Of a DNA stretch of 64,000 bases, positions 16,992 to 26,283 are shown piece by piece. This stretch comes from Tessaracoccus palaemonis. Lineage in GTDB: Bacteria; Actinomycetota; Actinomycetes; Propionibacteriales; Propionibacteriaceae. Position 1 is the stretch's first letter; each line of letters begins with the position of its first letter. The notes under the pieces are model-generated. The model was not told the origin of the DNA. It worked only from the letters and a program-made list of their open reading frames with translations, and did no database searches. Both the position numbers and the translations under genes were made by a program. Where the stretch lies: NCBI RefSeq assembly GCF_019316905.1, contig NZ_CP079216.1, positions 1,240,001 to 1,304,000 of the forward strand, read 5' to 3'.

Positions 16992-17764
16992 GCCGCGACC
17001 TGGCGACCCAGCCCTGGAAACGGCCGCTCTCGCAGGTCATCACCGAACCTGCCAGCCGCACGTTCCGCGGGCTCGCCCGGTTCGTCAACGCCGTCGTGCC
17101 GCTCGTGGCCAGGCGCCACTGGGAGGGCCAGGATCACATCCCGCAGACCGGCCCCGTGATCGTCGTCGCGACGCACATCTCCAATGCCGATCCCGTCCTG
17201 CTCGGCGAGTACCTCATCTGGTCCGGCCGCTGGGTCCACTACCTCGGCAAGTCGGACATCTGGAAGGTGCCCGTGCTCGGCTGGCTCGGCCGAGCCTGCG
17301 AGCAGATCCCCGTCTACCGCAACACCGAGCGGGCCTCGGAGTCGCTCGTGCACGCCCGCGAGGCGCTCGCGAAGGGGCAGCTCGTCGCGATCTACCCTGA
17401 GGGCACCATCACCCGCGACCCCGAGGGCTGGCCCATGACGGGCCGCCGGGGCGCCGCGCAGCTCGCCCTCATGACGGGAGCCCCTGTGGTTCCCGTGGTC
17501 CAGGTCGGCTCGGACAAGATCCTCGGCGGCCACCGGATCGAGCTGCGTCGCCTCTTCTCGGGCCGCCACGACGTGTACCTCAAGGCCGGCCCGGCCATCG
17601 ACCTCGGCGGGTACGAGGGAAGAGAGCTGACCAAGGAGCTCGCCGACGAGGTCACCGACCGTTTCCTCGAGACTCTGACCGCAATGCGGGCCGAACTGAC
17701 CGGCCTCACGCCGCCGGATGGCCGGTGGGACATGCGTGTCGGGGGCCGGGTGGCGGCGCAGTAG
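16988..17764 (+). CDS. plsC: 1-acyl-sn-glycerol-3-phosphate acyltransferase
   Basis: 258 aa. PlsC acylates lysophosphatidic acid to phosphatidic acid at the membrane. Block I appears as THISNADP near residue 60 (the HxxxxD His and Asp are present although the usual N before H is T); the EGT motif is in YPEGTITRD near residue 138, and VPVVQVG matches block IV. A 4-nt overlap with the upstream small membrane protein couples the two. ddl follows after 31 nt with its own strong RBS. Confidence 0.88.
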   Translation: MSRDLATQPWKRPLSQVITEPASRTFRGLARFVNAVVPLVARRHWEGQDHIPQTGPVIVVATHISNADPVLLGEYLIWSGRWVHYLGKSDIWKVPVLGWLGRACEQIPVYRNTERASESLVHAREALAKGQLVAIYPEGTITRDPEGWPMTGRRGAAQLALMTGAPVVPVVQVGSDKILGGHRIELRRLFSGRHDVYLKAGPAIDLGGYEGRELTKELADEVTDRFLETLTAMRAELTGLTPPDGRWDMRVGGRVAAQ

Positions 17765-17795
17765 AGTGAGCCGCGCACTGAACCTAGGAGGACCC

Positions 17796-18917
17796 GTGAC
17801 GGACCGGACCCACGTAGCGCTGATCTTCGGAGGGCAGTCGTCGGAGCACGGCATCTCCTGCCTGACCGCCGCCTCGGTGCTCGGCGCGCTGGACCCGGAA
17901 CGCTTCGACGTCGTCGGCGTCGGCATCTCCAGGACCGGCAGGTGGACCCAGGTCCCGCTGGAGACCATCCGCGACTACCGCATCATCGACGGTGTCGCTC
18001 CCGAGGTCGCCGAGCCCGAGCACGTCGCCGTGTGGATGGTGGGGGAGGACGGCTGTCAGGTCGCGACCCGCGACACCAGCGAACACCTCGCCGACATCCA
18101 CGACGTCGACGTCGCCTTCGCGCTGCTGCACGGCCCCTTCGGGGAGGACGGCACCATCCAGGGCATGTTCGAGATGATGGGCATCCGCTACGTCGGCAGC
18201 GGCGTGACGTCGTCGGCCATCGGCATGGACAAGCACTACATGAAGGTCGCCTTCGAGGCTGCCGGGCTGCCCGTGTGGCCGTACGTCGTCGCCACCGCGC
18301 ACCGCCTGCGCCACCACCGCGAGCAGGTGCACGCCGAGGTAGCCGAGAAGCTGACCTATCCGCTCTTCGTCAAGCCCGCCCGCGGCGGCTCGTCCATCGG
18401 CATCAGCCGCGTCACGGACCCGGCCCAGCTCGACGAGGCCATTGACGAGGCGCAGAAGTTCGACCCGAAGGTCGTCATCGAGCAGGGCTTCACCGGCGCC
18501 CGCGAACTGGAGTGCGCGGTGCTCGGCGACCCCGACTCGCCCGACGGGTGCCACGCCTCCGTCATCGGCGAGATCCGGGTGAAGGCCGACGACGGCTTCT
18601 ACGATTACGAGGCCAAGTACTTCGACGAGGACGGCGCCGCGCTCGACGCGCCCGCCGACGTCACGCCGGAACTCACCGCCACGCTGCAGGAGCTTGCGAA
18701 GCGCTCCTTCCTCGCGGTCGATGCCGAGGGTCTCGTGCGCGCCGACTTCTTCGTGACCCCCGAGGGCGACGCGTTCATCAACGAGGTCAACACCATGCCG
18801 GGCTTCACTCAGATCTCCATGTGGCCGACGCTGTGGCAGGTCTCCGGTCACACGTACCCGGAGCTCGTCGGGCGCCTGGTGCAGCTCGCACTCGACCGCC
18901 CCGTCGGCCTGCGCTGA
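17796..18917 (+). CDS. ddl: D-alanine--D-alanine ligase
   Basis: 373 aa ATP-grasp enzyme that joins two D-alanines for peptidoglycan. N-terminal FGGQSSEHGISCLTAASVL, central KPARGGSSIGISRV, and the metal-binding FINEVNTMPGFTQISMWP near the C-terminus are all present. The GTG start at 17796 follows a perfect AGGAGG at 17786-17791. The thiL start overlaps the stop by 1 nt. No second ddl or murF is in view. Confidence 0.95.
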   Translation: MTDRTHVALIFGGQSSEHGISCLTAASVLGALDPERFDVVGVGISRTGRWTQVPLETIRDYRIIDGVAPEVAEPEHVAVWMVGEDGCQVATRDTSEHLADIHDVDVAFALLHGPFGEDGTIQGMFEMMGIRYVGSGVTSSAIGMDKHYMKVAFEAAGLPVWPYVVATAHRLRHHREQVHAEVAEKLTYPLFVKPARGGSSIGISRVTDPAQLDEAIDEAQKFDPKVVIEQGFTGARELECAVLGDPDSPDGCHASVIGEIRVKADDGFYDYEAKYFDEDGAALDAPADVTPELTATLQELAKRSFLAVDAEGLVRADFFVTPEGDAFINEVNTMPGFTQISMWPTLWQVSGHTYPELVGRLVQLALDRPVGLR

Positions 18918-19834
18918 TGCACGAGTTCGAGCTGATCTCCTCCATCACCTCCGATGTGAGTGTCGGCGACGACGTGACGCTCGGCATCGGCGACGACGCA
19001 GCCGCGCTGCGCCTCACGGGGGACACTGTCGTGACGACCGACATCCTCGTCGAGGGTGTGCACTTCAAGCGCCAGTGGTCGCCCGCCCGCTCGGTCGGTC
19101 GCAAGGCCATCGCGGTCAACGTCTCCGACGTCGAGGCCATGGGCGCCAGGCCCAGCGCCATCGTCGTGGCGCTCGCCTTCCCGAAGGACCTTGACCAGGT
19201 GTGGGTCGCCGAGTTCGAGGCGGGCGTCAAGGAGGAGTGCGCGCGCGCGGGCGTGAGCCTCGTCGGCGGCGACCTCAGCAGCTCGCCGACGGTCACCGTC
19301 TGCGTCACCGCCATCGGCGACCTCGAGGGACGCCTCCCCGTGACCCGCTCCGGCGCCCGCGTCGGGCATGTCGTCGCCGTGACGGGCAACCTCGGCTGGG
19401 CCGGGGCCGGCCTCGTGACCCTGCAGCGGGGCTTCGCGTCGCCGAAGGAACCGGTCGCGGAGCAGCTCACCCCGAGCGTGCCGTACGGCCAGGGCGTCAT
19501 CGCGTCCGACCGCGGCGCCACCTCGATGCTCGACATCTCGGACGGGCTGCTGGGCGACCTCGGCCACATCTGCGAGCGCAGCGGCGTCGGAATCGACATC
19601 GACACCTCGCTCATCGAGATCCCCGACCCCGTGGCCCGCGTGGCGGCGGCCACGGGCAGGAACGCGCTGGCCTTCGTGCTGGCGGGAGGCGAGGACCACG
19701 CGCTGGCCGCGACGTTCCCGACCGAGGTGCTGCCCGAGGGGTGGCGCAGGGTCGGCGTCGTCGTCAGCGGCGACGCGGTCAGCGTCGACGGACACCCGTG
19801 GGACGGCGCGGCCGGCTGGGATCACTTCGCCTGA
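18917..19834 (+). CDS. thiL: Thiamine-monophosphate kinase
   Basis: 305 aa. Phosphorylates thiamine phosphate to thiamine diphosphate. Signatures are the N-terminal GIGDDAAALR, TTDILVEGVHF near residue 41, NVSDVEAMGARPSAIVVALAFP, GGDLSSSP and SMLDISDGLLGDLGHI near residue 203. It overlaps the ddl stop by 1 nt, so it is translated from the ddl message. Confidence 0.95.
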   Translation: MHEFELISSITSDVSVGDDVTLGIGDDAAALRLTGDTVVTTDILVEGVHFKRQWSPARSVGRKAIAVNVSDVEAMGARPSAIVVALAFPKDLDQVWVAEFEAGVKEECARAGVSLVGGDLSSSPTVTVCVTAIGDLEGRLPVTRSGARVGHVVAVTGNLGWAGAGLVTLQRGFASPKEPVAEQLTPSVPYGQGVIASDRGATSMLDISDGLLGDLGHICERSGVGIDIDTSLIEIPDPVARVAAATGRNALAFVLAGGEDHALAATFPTEVLPEGWRRVGVVVSGDAVSVDGHPWDGAAGWDHFA

Positions 19835-19883
19835 CGGCTCTGCCTACTGGGGCGCGCGGCCGCTCTGGTTTACGCTGTGGACC

Positions 19884-22439
19884 ATGGCGTCCCGCGGTAC
19901 TTCCTCCCCAGCGCGGAACACCAGCACCAAGACCCGCTCATCGGGCGCGTCCGGAGCTGCTCGTTCCACGACCAAGAAAACGACCTCCAGGTCCTCGTCG
20001 TCCTCCAGGGCCTCGTCGACCGCGAAGACGAAGCGCCAGCCCGCGGCGAAGTCCTCCCAGGGCTCCGGCTTCGGGATGAGCATCCTGCGCGGCATCGGCA
20101 GGGCCTTCTCCGGCCTCGCGGCGGGCGTCGGCTGGATCGCGCGCAGCTTCGGCGGCGCGGCGAAGGACGTCGACCCCAAGCTCCGCCGCGACGGCTGGGG
20201 TCTCCTGCTGCTGAGCATCGGCATCGTGGTGGCGGCACGCTTCTGGTTCGCGCTGCCCGGGCCGGTCGGCGAGTTCCTCGACCTGACCATCAGCACCGTC
20301 TTCGGGTCGCTGTCTCCTGTCGTGCCCGCGGTGCTGCTGTACGGTGCCTGGCGGGTGCTGCGGCACCCGCGCGACGTGGAGGCCGCCCCCCGCACCGGGC
20401 TCGGCTGGCTACTGATCACCTTCGGCGTCCTCGGCCTCGTGCACATCTCCCGCGGCCTCCCACTGCCCGCCGACATGGACGCCGTGCGGCAGGCCGGAGG
20501 CGTGATCGGCTACGTGGCCTCCAGCATCCTGACCGACCTCCTGACCGTCTGGGTCAGCGTCCCGATCCTCGTCATCGTGACGCTGTTCGGCATCCTGGTC
20601 GTCATCGGCCGCCCGCTGCACGAGATCGTCGCGGGGCTCGGGCGGGTCTTCGGGGCCCTCGTGGAGTCCGACAAGGACGGCAAGGAGGACGGCGAGAAGC
20701 TGAAGTACGGCGTCGACGTCCCCTACGACACCCCGCTGATCGAGGAGAAGAAGCCCGAACCGGAGCTCGAGCCGGTGAGCACCTTCCTCGACGACGAGGT
20801 AGACCACTTCTTCAACATCGAAGAGGAGGACGACCTCACGCTGCGGCCCGCCCCGAAGCTCGCCGCCAAGGCGGAGAAGGCGCCGAAGACGGAGCCCGTC
20901 GCGCCGAAGCCGCTCGACCCGCCGCAGCACACGCCCGCCCCCGCCGGGGCCCAGCAGCTGCAGCTCAGCGGCGACATCGCCTACCTCCTGCCCGACGACC
21001 AGACGCTCTCCCCGGGCACGAAGCCGAAGACGCGCACCGAGGCCTCCGACAAGGTCGTGCGCCAGCTGGCGTCCGTCCTGACGGAGTTCGAGATCGACGC
21101 GCGGGTCACCGGCTACACGCGCGGCCCGACGGTCACGCGCTACGAGGTCGAGCTGGGCTCGGCCATCAAGGTCTCCAAGGTGACGGGCCTGGCGGACAAC
21201 ATCGCCTACGCCGTCGGCTCCAACGAGATCCGCATCCTGACCCCGATCCCCGGCAAGTCCGCCATCGGCATCGAGATCCCGAACCTCGACAAGGAGGTCG
21301 TCTCGCTGGGCGACGTGCTGCGCTCCGCGGCCGCCAAGAACGACCACCACCCCATGACCATGGGGCTGGGCAAGGACGTCGAGGGCGGCTTCGTGCTCGC
21401 GAACATGGCGAAGATGCCGCACCTGCTCGTGGCGGGCGCCACCGGCTCCGGCAAGTCCAGCTTCGTGAACTCGCTCATCACGTCGATCATGATGCGCGCC
21501 ACGCCTGACGAGGTGCGCATGCTGCTTGTGGACCCCAAGCGGGTCGAGCTCAACCAGTACGAGGGCATCCCGCACCTGGTCACGCCCATCATCACGAGCC
21601 CGAAGAAGGCGGCCGAGGCGCTCGCCTGGGTCGTGCGCGAGATGGACATGCGCTACGACGACCTGGCGTTCTACGGCTTCCGGCACGTCGACGACTTCAA
21701 CAAGGCCGTGCGTGCGGGCCAGGTCAAGGCGCCGGAAGGGTCCGAGCGGGTGCTCTCGCCGTACCCCTACCTGCTGGTGGTCGTGGACGAGCTTGCCGAC
21801 CTCATGATGGTCGCGCCGCGCGACGTGGAGGAGTCCATCGTCCGCATCACGCAGCTGGCGCGCGCCGCAGGCATCCACCTGGTGCTCGCGACGCAGCGTC
21901 CCTCCACCGACGTCGTGACCGGCCTGATCAAGGCCAACGTGCCCTCCCGGCTCGCCTTCGCCACCTCGTCGATGACCGACTCCCGGGTCATCCTCGACCA
22001 GCCGGGAGCCGAGAAGCTCGTGGGCAAGGGCGACGGCCTCTTCCTCCCGATGGGCGCCTCCAAGCCGGTCCGCGTGCAGGGCGCCTGGGTCAACGAGCAC
22101 GAGATCCGTGACGTCGTCGAGTTCATCACCGGCCAGCTGCAGCCCAACTACCGGGAGGACGTCACGGCGGGGGCGGGCGCCGAGAAGAAGGTCGTCGACG
22201 ACATCGGCGACGACCTCGAACTCGTGCTGGACGCCTGCCGACTCGTCGTCGAGCTCCAGCTGGGATCGACCTCGATGCTGCAGCGCAAGCTGCGCGTCGG
22301 TTTCGCGAAGGCCGGCAGGCTCATGGACATCCTGGAGTCCAGGGGCGTGGTCGGGCCGTCCGAGGGCTCGAAGGCCCGCGACGTGCTGGTCAAGCCCGAG
22401 GACCTCGACGACGTCCTGGCAAGCCTGGCTGCGGGCTGA
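19884..22439 (+). CDS. ftsK: DNA translocase FtsK
   Basis: 851 aa. The first ~60 residues are Ser/Thr/Lys/Arg-rich, followed by about four membrane helices (residues ~105-255), an acidic/Pro linker, and the FtsK motor with Walker A GATGSGKSS near residue 519. The Walker B region VVVDELADLMM is near residue 632 and the C-terminal gamma winged helix (SMLQRKLRVGFAKAGRLMD) binds KOPS. It pumps chromosomes through the closing septum and activates XerCD at dif. TACGCT ends 7 nt before the ATG at 19884, so the message is probably leaderless. Confidence 0.96.
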   Translation: MASRGTSSPARNTSTKTRSSGASGAARSTTKKTTSRSSSSSRASSTAKTKRQPAAKSSQGSGFGMSILRGIGRAFSGLAAGVGWIARSFGGAAKDVDPKLRRDGWGLLLLSIGIVVAARFWFALPGPVGEFLDLTISTVFGSLSPVVPAVLLYGAWRVLRHPRDVEAAPRTGLGWLLITFGVLGLVHISRGLPLPADMDAVRQAGGVIGYVASSILTDLLTVWVSVPILVIVTLFGILVVIGRPLHEIVAGLGRVFGALVESDKDGKEDGEKLKYGVDVPYDTPLIEEKKPEPELEPVSTFLDDEVDHFFNIEEEDDLTLRPAPKLAAKAEKAPKTEPVAPKPLDPPQHTPAPAGAQQLQLSGDIAYLLPDDQTLSPGTKPKTRTEASDKVVRQLASVLTEFEIDARVTGYTRGPTVTRYEVELGSAIKVSKVTGLADNIAYAVGSNEIRILTPIPGKSAIGIEIPNLDKEVVSLGDVLRSAAAKNDHHPMTMGLGKDVEGGFVLANMAKMPHLLVAGATGSGKSSFVNSLITSIMMRATPDEVRMLLVDPKRVELNQYEGIPHLVTPIITSPKKAAEALAWVVREMDMRYDDLAFYGFRHVDDFNKAVRAGQVKAPEGSERVLSPYPYLLVVVDELADLMMVAPRDVEESIVRITQLARAAGIHLVLATQRPSTDVVTGLIKANVPSRLAFATSSMTDSRVILDQPGAEKLVGKGDGLFLPMGASKPVRVQGAWVNEHEIRDVVEFITGQLQPNYREDVTAGAGAEKKVVDDIGDDLELVLDACRLVVELQLGSTSMLQRKLRVGFAKAGRLMDILESRGVVGPSEGSKARDVLVKPEDLDDVLASLAAG

Positions 22440-22468
22440 CGACCGGCGGGGCGGATAATGGACGGGAT

Positions 22469-23893
22469 ATGACTCAGCATCTCGTCCACATCGCCTCCCT
22501 CGGGTGCGCCCGTAACGACGTCGACTCCGAGGAACTCGCCGCCCGTCTCGAACTCGGCGGGTTCACCCTCACCGACGACCCGACGAGCGCCGAGACCGTC
22601 GTCGTCAACACATGCGGGTTCGTCGAGCAGGCCAAGAAGGACTCCATCGACACCCTGCTTGCCGCCGCCGACCTGAAGGACGGCGGCACCGTCCGTTCGG
22701 TCGTCGCAGTGGGATGCATGGCGGAGCGGTACGGCGTGCAGCTCGCCGACGAGCTGCCGGAGGCCGACGCGGTGCTCGGCTTCGACGACTACGCCGACAT
22801 CGCCGACCGCCTCAAGGGGATCCTCGACGGCGACCGCCACATCTCCCACGTGCCGCGCGACCGCCGCACGCTCCTGCCGCTGACCCCCATGGCCCGACAG
22901 GCGGCCGCTGACCGCATCGCGACGCCCGGCCACCGGCATGAGCCGCTGCCCGCAGGGCTGGCCCCGGCCACCGGCCCGAGGGCGCTGCGCAGGCGGCTGT
23001 CCGGCGGCCCGTCCGCCAACCTGAAGATCGCCTCGGGCTGCGACCGGCGGTGCGCCTTCTGCGCCATCCCGGCCTTCCGCGGCTCCTATCTCTCCCGCCC
23101 GATCGACGAGCTCATCGCCGAGGCGCAGTGGCTCGCGGAGCAGGGCGTCAGGGAGCTGTTCCTCGTCTCCGAGAACACGTCGTCCTACGGCAAGGACCTG
23201 GGGCCGGACACCCGGCTCGAGGCGCTGCTGCCGGAGCTGTCGCTGGTCGACGGGATCGACTGGATCCGCGTCAGCTACCTGCAACCCGCCGAGATCCGCC
23301 CCTCCATGTTGGACGCCATGCTGGGCACCGAGAAGGTCGTGCCGTACTTCGACCTCAGCTTCCAGCACGCGTCCCCGACCGTGCTGCGCTCCATGCGTCG
23401 GTTTGGCGACCCGGACAGCTTCCTCTCGCTCATCTCGACCATCCGCGACGCCGCACCCGCCGCCGGCATCCGCAGCAACGTCATCGCCGGGTTCCCCGGG
23501 GAGACCGCGCGCGACGTCGAGATCCTGCGCGACTTCATCGTCGAGGCCAACCTCGACGTGATGGGCGTGTTCGGCTACTCCGACGAGGAGGGCACCGAGG
23601 GCGTCACGCTGCCGGGCCACCTCGAGCCTGCAGAGGTGGAGGAGCGCCGCGCGATGCTCGCCGATCTGGCCATCGAGGTCTGCGAGGCGCGCGCGGCCGA
23701 CCGCATCGGCGAGGAGATCGTCGTGCTGGTCGAGTCGGACGAGGACGGCGAATCGGTCGGCCGAGGCGCCCACCAGGCCCCGGAGACCGACGGATCCACA
23801 ACCCTCTCCGGGTTCGCCGGTAGGGTGGGGGAGTTGGTCCGCGCCGTCGTCGTCGACGCGGCAGGAATCGATCTCATCGCGGAGGCGCAGTGA
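22469..23893 (+). CDS. rimO: Ribosomal protein S12 methylthiotransferase
   Basis: 474 aa radical-SAM enzyme that adds a methylthio group to an aspartate of ribosomal protein S12. The MTTase N-terminal domain has three cysteines (SLGCARND, VNTCGFVEQAKKDSID, VGCMAERY). The radical SAM motif is CDRRCAFCAIP near residue 191, and a TRAM domain closes the protein. The KKDSID context separates RimO from MiaB, which is encoded separately at 30.8 kb. A GATAAT -10 lies 9 nt before the ATG. pgsA overlaps by 4 nt. Confidence 0.94.
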   Translation: MTQHLVHIASLGCARNDVDSEELAARLELGGFTLTDDPTSAETVVVNTCGFVEQAKKDSIDTLLAAADLKDGGTVRSVVAVGCMAERYGVQLADELPEADAVLGFDDYADIADRLKGILDGDRHISHVPRDRRTLLPLTPMARQAAADRIATPGHRHEPLPAGLAPATGPRALRRRLSGGPSANLKIASGCDRRCAFCAIPAFRGSYLSRPIDELIAEAQWLAEQGVRELFLVSENTSSYGKDLGPDTRLEALLPELSLVDGIDWIRVSYLQPAEIRPSMLDAMLGTEKVVPYFDLSFQHASPTVLRSMRRFGDPDSFLSLISTIRDAAPAAGIRSNVIAGFPGETARDVEILRDFIVEANLDVMGVFGYSDEEGTEGVTLPGHLEPAEVEERRAMLADLAIEVCEARAADRIGEEIVVLVESDEDGESVGRGAHQAPETDGSTTLSGFAGRVGELVRAVVVDAAGIDLIAEAQ

Positions 23894-24480
23894 CTCAGAA
23901 CCAGGACATGCCCGTCAGCAACTGGAATGTTCCCAACGTCCTCACGGTGATCCGGATCATCCTGGTCCCGGTCTACATCGTGGTGCTGTTCATGGGTCCG
24001 CATGAGCTCTCGTGGCGGCTCGCCGCGACCGCGGTTTTCACGGTCGCGATGCTGACGGACCTGGCCGACGGCCACATCGCCCGCAAGTACAACCTGGTCA
24101 CGGACTTCGGCAAGCTCTGGGACCCGTTCGCGGACAAGGCCCTGACCGGGGCCGCGTTCATCTGCCTGAGCATCCTGCAGGAGCTGCCCTGGTGGATCAC
24201 GATCATCATCCTGGTGCGCGAGTGGGGCATCACCTGGGTGCGGGCCGCCATCAAGAAGTACGGCGTGGTGATGGCGGCCAACAAGGGCGGCAAGGCCAAG
24301 ACCGTCACGCAGACCATCGCGCTGATCCTGTTCAACATCGGCCTGGTGTTCCTGCCCGGCCCGGTCCAGGTGATCGCCTGGATCCTGATGCTGGCCGCGC
24401 TGATCCTCACGGTTGTCACGGGCATCGACTACCTGCGCGCCGCCTGGAAGGTCCGCCGAGACGCCCACAGCGCCGCCTGA
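23890..24480 (+). CDS. pgsA: CDP-diacylglycerol--glycerol-3-phosphate 3-phosphatidyltransferase
   Basis: 196 aa membrane enzyme making phosphatidylglycerophosphate. The CDP-alcohol phosphotransferase motif D-G-x2-A-R-x8-G-x3-D-x3-D is seen as DLADGHIARKYNLVTDFGKLWDPFADK with several flanking membrane helices. It starts with GTG overlapping the rimO stop by 4 nt. The rimO-pgsA-cinA-clgR order is a conserved actinobacterial block. Confidence 0.92.
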   Translation: MTQNQDMPVSNWNVPNVLTVIRIILVPVYIVVLFMGPHELSWRLAATAVFTVAMLTDLADGHIARKYNLVTDFGKLWDPFADKALTGAAFICLSILQELPWWITIIILVREWGITWVRAAIKKYGVVMAANKGGKAKTVTQTIALILFNIGLVFLPGPVQVIAWILMLAALILTVVTGIDYLRAAWKVRRDAHSAA

Positions 24481-24515
24481 ACCGCCCCACCCCTACCGAG
24501 CTGAGAAGAGGAATC

Positions 24516-24998
24516 ATGTCGCTGGCCGAAGATGTGATCGCGAAGATGAAGGGTCGCTCGGTGACGCTGGCGACGTGCGAGTCCATCACGGGGGGCGGGC
24601 TCGGCGCCGAACTGACGTCGGTGCCCGGCGCGTCCGCCGTGTTCATGGGGGCGCTGGTCACCTACGCCCGTGAGCTGAAGAACACCCTGGCCGGCGTGGA
24701 CCAGGACCTCATCGATCACGAGGGCGTCGTCAACGAGTTGACCGCCATCCAGATGGCGATCGGCGCGCAGACCCGGTGTGACGCCGACTGGGCCGTCGCC
24801 ACCACCGGCGTCGCGGGGCCGACGCTGCAGGACGGGGTCGAGGTCGGCACGGTGTGGTTCGCCGTCGTCGGGCCGAAGATGGGGATGTCCCAGGCGCCCC
24901 AGTTCACCGAGGTCAAGCACTTCGAGGGAGACCGCCGGGAGATCCGCGAACAGGCCATCGCGCACGCGCTCGGGATGCTGCTGCGCATCCTTGACTGA
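24516..24998 (+). CDS. cinA: CinA C-terminal domain protein (nicotinamide-nucleotide amidase)
   Basis: 160 aa, corresponding to the PncC-type deamidase domain alone; the N-terminal MocF-like domain of long CinA proteins is absent. Signatures are TLATCESITGGGLGAELTSVPGAS, a YxxELK segment, and ATTGVAGPTLQDGVEVGTVWFAV. It recycles NMN to nicotinic acid mononucleotide. GAAGAGG precedes the ATG at 24516. It sits between pgsA and clgR. Confidence 0.9.
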   Translation: MSLAEDVIAKMKGRSVTLATCESITGGGLGAELTSVPGASAVFMGALVTYARELKNTLAGVDQDLIDHEGVVNELTAIQMAIGAQTRCDADWAVATTGVAGPTLQDGVEVGTVWFAVVGPKMGMSQAPQFTEVKHFEGDRREIREQAIAHALGMLLRILD

Positions 24999-25046
24999 CC
25001 CCGCCCAGGGTGTCCAGGGATGCCCTGATATTCTTTTTCGCTTTCC

Positions 25047-25074
25047 GGGAACAAACACGCAGGCCTTATGGTTG
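25047..25074 (+). promoter_or_regulatory. ECF (SigE/SigR-like) promoter upstream of clgR
   Basis: GGGAAC (25047-25052), a 17-nt spacer and GGTTG (25070-25074) match the GGAAC/GTT pattern of actinobacterial extracytoplasmic sigma factors. It lies in the cinA-clgR spacer about 50 nt upstream of the clgR start. In mycobacteria clgR is known to be SigE-dependent. Confidence 0.6.
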
Positions 25075-25123
25075 CACCTGTGTGAGGCGGGCAGATCGCA
25101 CGCCGGGAACAGGTGGTAGGACC

Positions 25124-25405
25124 GTGAAGACGATTCTGATTCGCAAGGTGATGGGTGAGACGCTCCGGGAACACCGGATGGCCGCGGGCATGACCCTGCG
25201 TGAGGTCTCCCTGGCCAGCATGGTCTCGCTCGGTTACCTCTCCGAGATCGAGCGCGGCCACAAGGAGGCCTCCAGCGAGGTCCTCTTCTCCATCGCGACG
25301 GCTCTCGGCCTGTCGCTGTCCGACCTGATGAGCGCCATCAGCGCCAAGCTGGCGGTCCTCGAAGCCGAGCGCGCGCCCCGCGGTCGGATGGTCGTGGCCG
25401 CCTGA
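25124..25405 (+). CDS. clgR: ClgR-like XRE-family regulator of Clp proteases
   Basis: 93 aa, almost entirely one helix-turn-helix of the Xre/ClgR type (LREHRMAAGMTLREVSLASMVSLGYLSEIERGHKEASSEVLFSIATALG), followed by a short C-terminal tail ending MVVAA. ClgR activates clpP, clpC and related genes, and in Streptomyces is itself removed by ClpP through a C-terminal alanine pair; the -AA end here would fit such a degron. Its location after pgsA-cinA matches the mycobacterial and streptomycete clgR locus. GTG start at 25124. The ECF promoter upstream suggests envelope or thiol stress control. Confidence 0.88.
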   Translation: MKTILIRKVMGETLREHRMAAGMTLREVSLASMVSLGYLSEIERGHKEASSEVLFSIATALGLSLSDLMSAISAKLAVLEAERAPRGRMVVAA

Positions 25406-25413
25406 GCCGGTCA

Positions 25414-26214
25414 CTACTGGGCGGGTAGCTGTGCGACCCGCACCTCGAGCCCTGTGACGCGCAACTGTTCCAGTTGCGCGTCACTTGCGCCCGAGTCCGT
25501 CACGAGAACCTGAACCTGCGAGAGATCGGCCATCTTGGCCAGCATGGCGTGGCCGATCTTCGACGAGTCGCAGGCCACGATCACCCGCTGCGCCCGTTCG
25601 ATCAGCGCCAGATTCGTGCGGGCCTCCACCTCGTCGTGCGTGGTGAGCCCTGCATCGACCGACAGCCCATCGGCGCCGACGATGGCCGTGCCGATGTTGA
25701 CCAGTTTCAGCGTCTGCTCCGCAAGCGAGCCGACCAGCTCCAGCGAACTGCGGCGCAGCACCCCGCCGACCATCAGCACGCGGGCCATCCCGAGATCTGC
25801 GGCCTCCAGCCCGATGGTGAGGGAGTTGGTGATGATCGTCAGATCCCCCCGGTTCCTCAGCTGACGCATGACCTCGGCGGCGGTCGTGCCCCCGGTCAGG
25901 CCGATCGCATGTCTCCCTGCGGGAATCATGGCGGCCACCTCGCGGGCGATGTACTGCTTCGCCAGCTGGTTGTGCCCGTCGCGCAGATGGACCGGCAGTT
26001 CGCCTCCGCGTTTGCCGGGCCGTGCCCCGCCGTGCGTGCGCTCGAGCAGCCCCTGTGCCGCGAGGAGGGCGACGTCGCGGCGGATCGTCGCGGCGGAGGC
26101 GCCGAACTCGGCGGCAAGGTCGGACAGCGGCACCTGGCCCCGCTCGCGGAGCACACTCAGCAGAGCGACCATTCGCTCACTTCGCTTCTGGGTGGACACA
26201 GCCGGGTTGACCAT
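25414..26214 (-). CDS. DeoR/GlpR family transcriptional regulator
   Basis: 266 aa. An N-terminal DeoR HTH (ERMVALLSVLRERGQVPLSDLAAEFGASAATIRRDVALLAAQGLLERTHGGA) is followed by the DeoRC sugar-phosphate sensor with GLTGGTTAAEVMRQL and a C-terminal ACDSSKIG motif. Such proteins usually repress carbohydrate operons, but no sugar genes adjoin it, so the target is unknown. TAGATT on the minus strand ends 6 nt before the ATG at 26214, indicating a leaderless message. It is convergent with clgR and divergent from the DUF3046 gene. Confidence 0.88.
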   Translation of the reverse strand: MVNPAVSTQKRSERMVALLSVLRERGQVPLSDLAAEFGASAATIRRDVALLAAQGLLERTHGGARPGKRGGELPVHLRDGHNQLAKQYIAREVAAMIPAGRHAIGLTGGTTAAEVMRQLRNRGDLTIITNSLTIGLEAADLGMARVLMVGGVLRRSSLELVGSLAEQTLKLVNIGTAIVGADGLSVDAGLTTHDEVEARTNLALIERAQRVIVACDSSKIGHAMLAKMADLSQVQVLVTDSGASDAQLEQLRVTGLEVRVAQLPAQ

Positions 26215-26283
26215 ATGGACAATCTAGCCGTGCAGTCTGCAGCGCCGGGATGCGGGGTGGCCGGACGGAGTACGGTTGGCCGG

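Noticed and set aside
25020-25123. ClgR autoregulatory box upstream of clgR
   Set aside because: The only CGC-centred candidate near 25039 does not fit the reported ClgR operator at several core positions.
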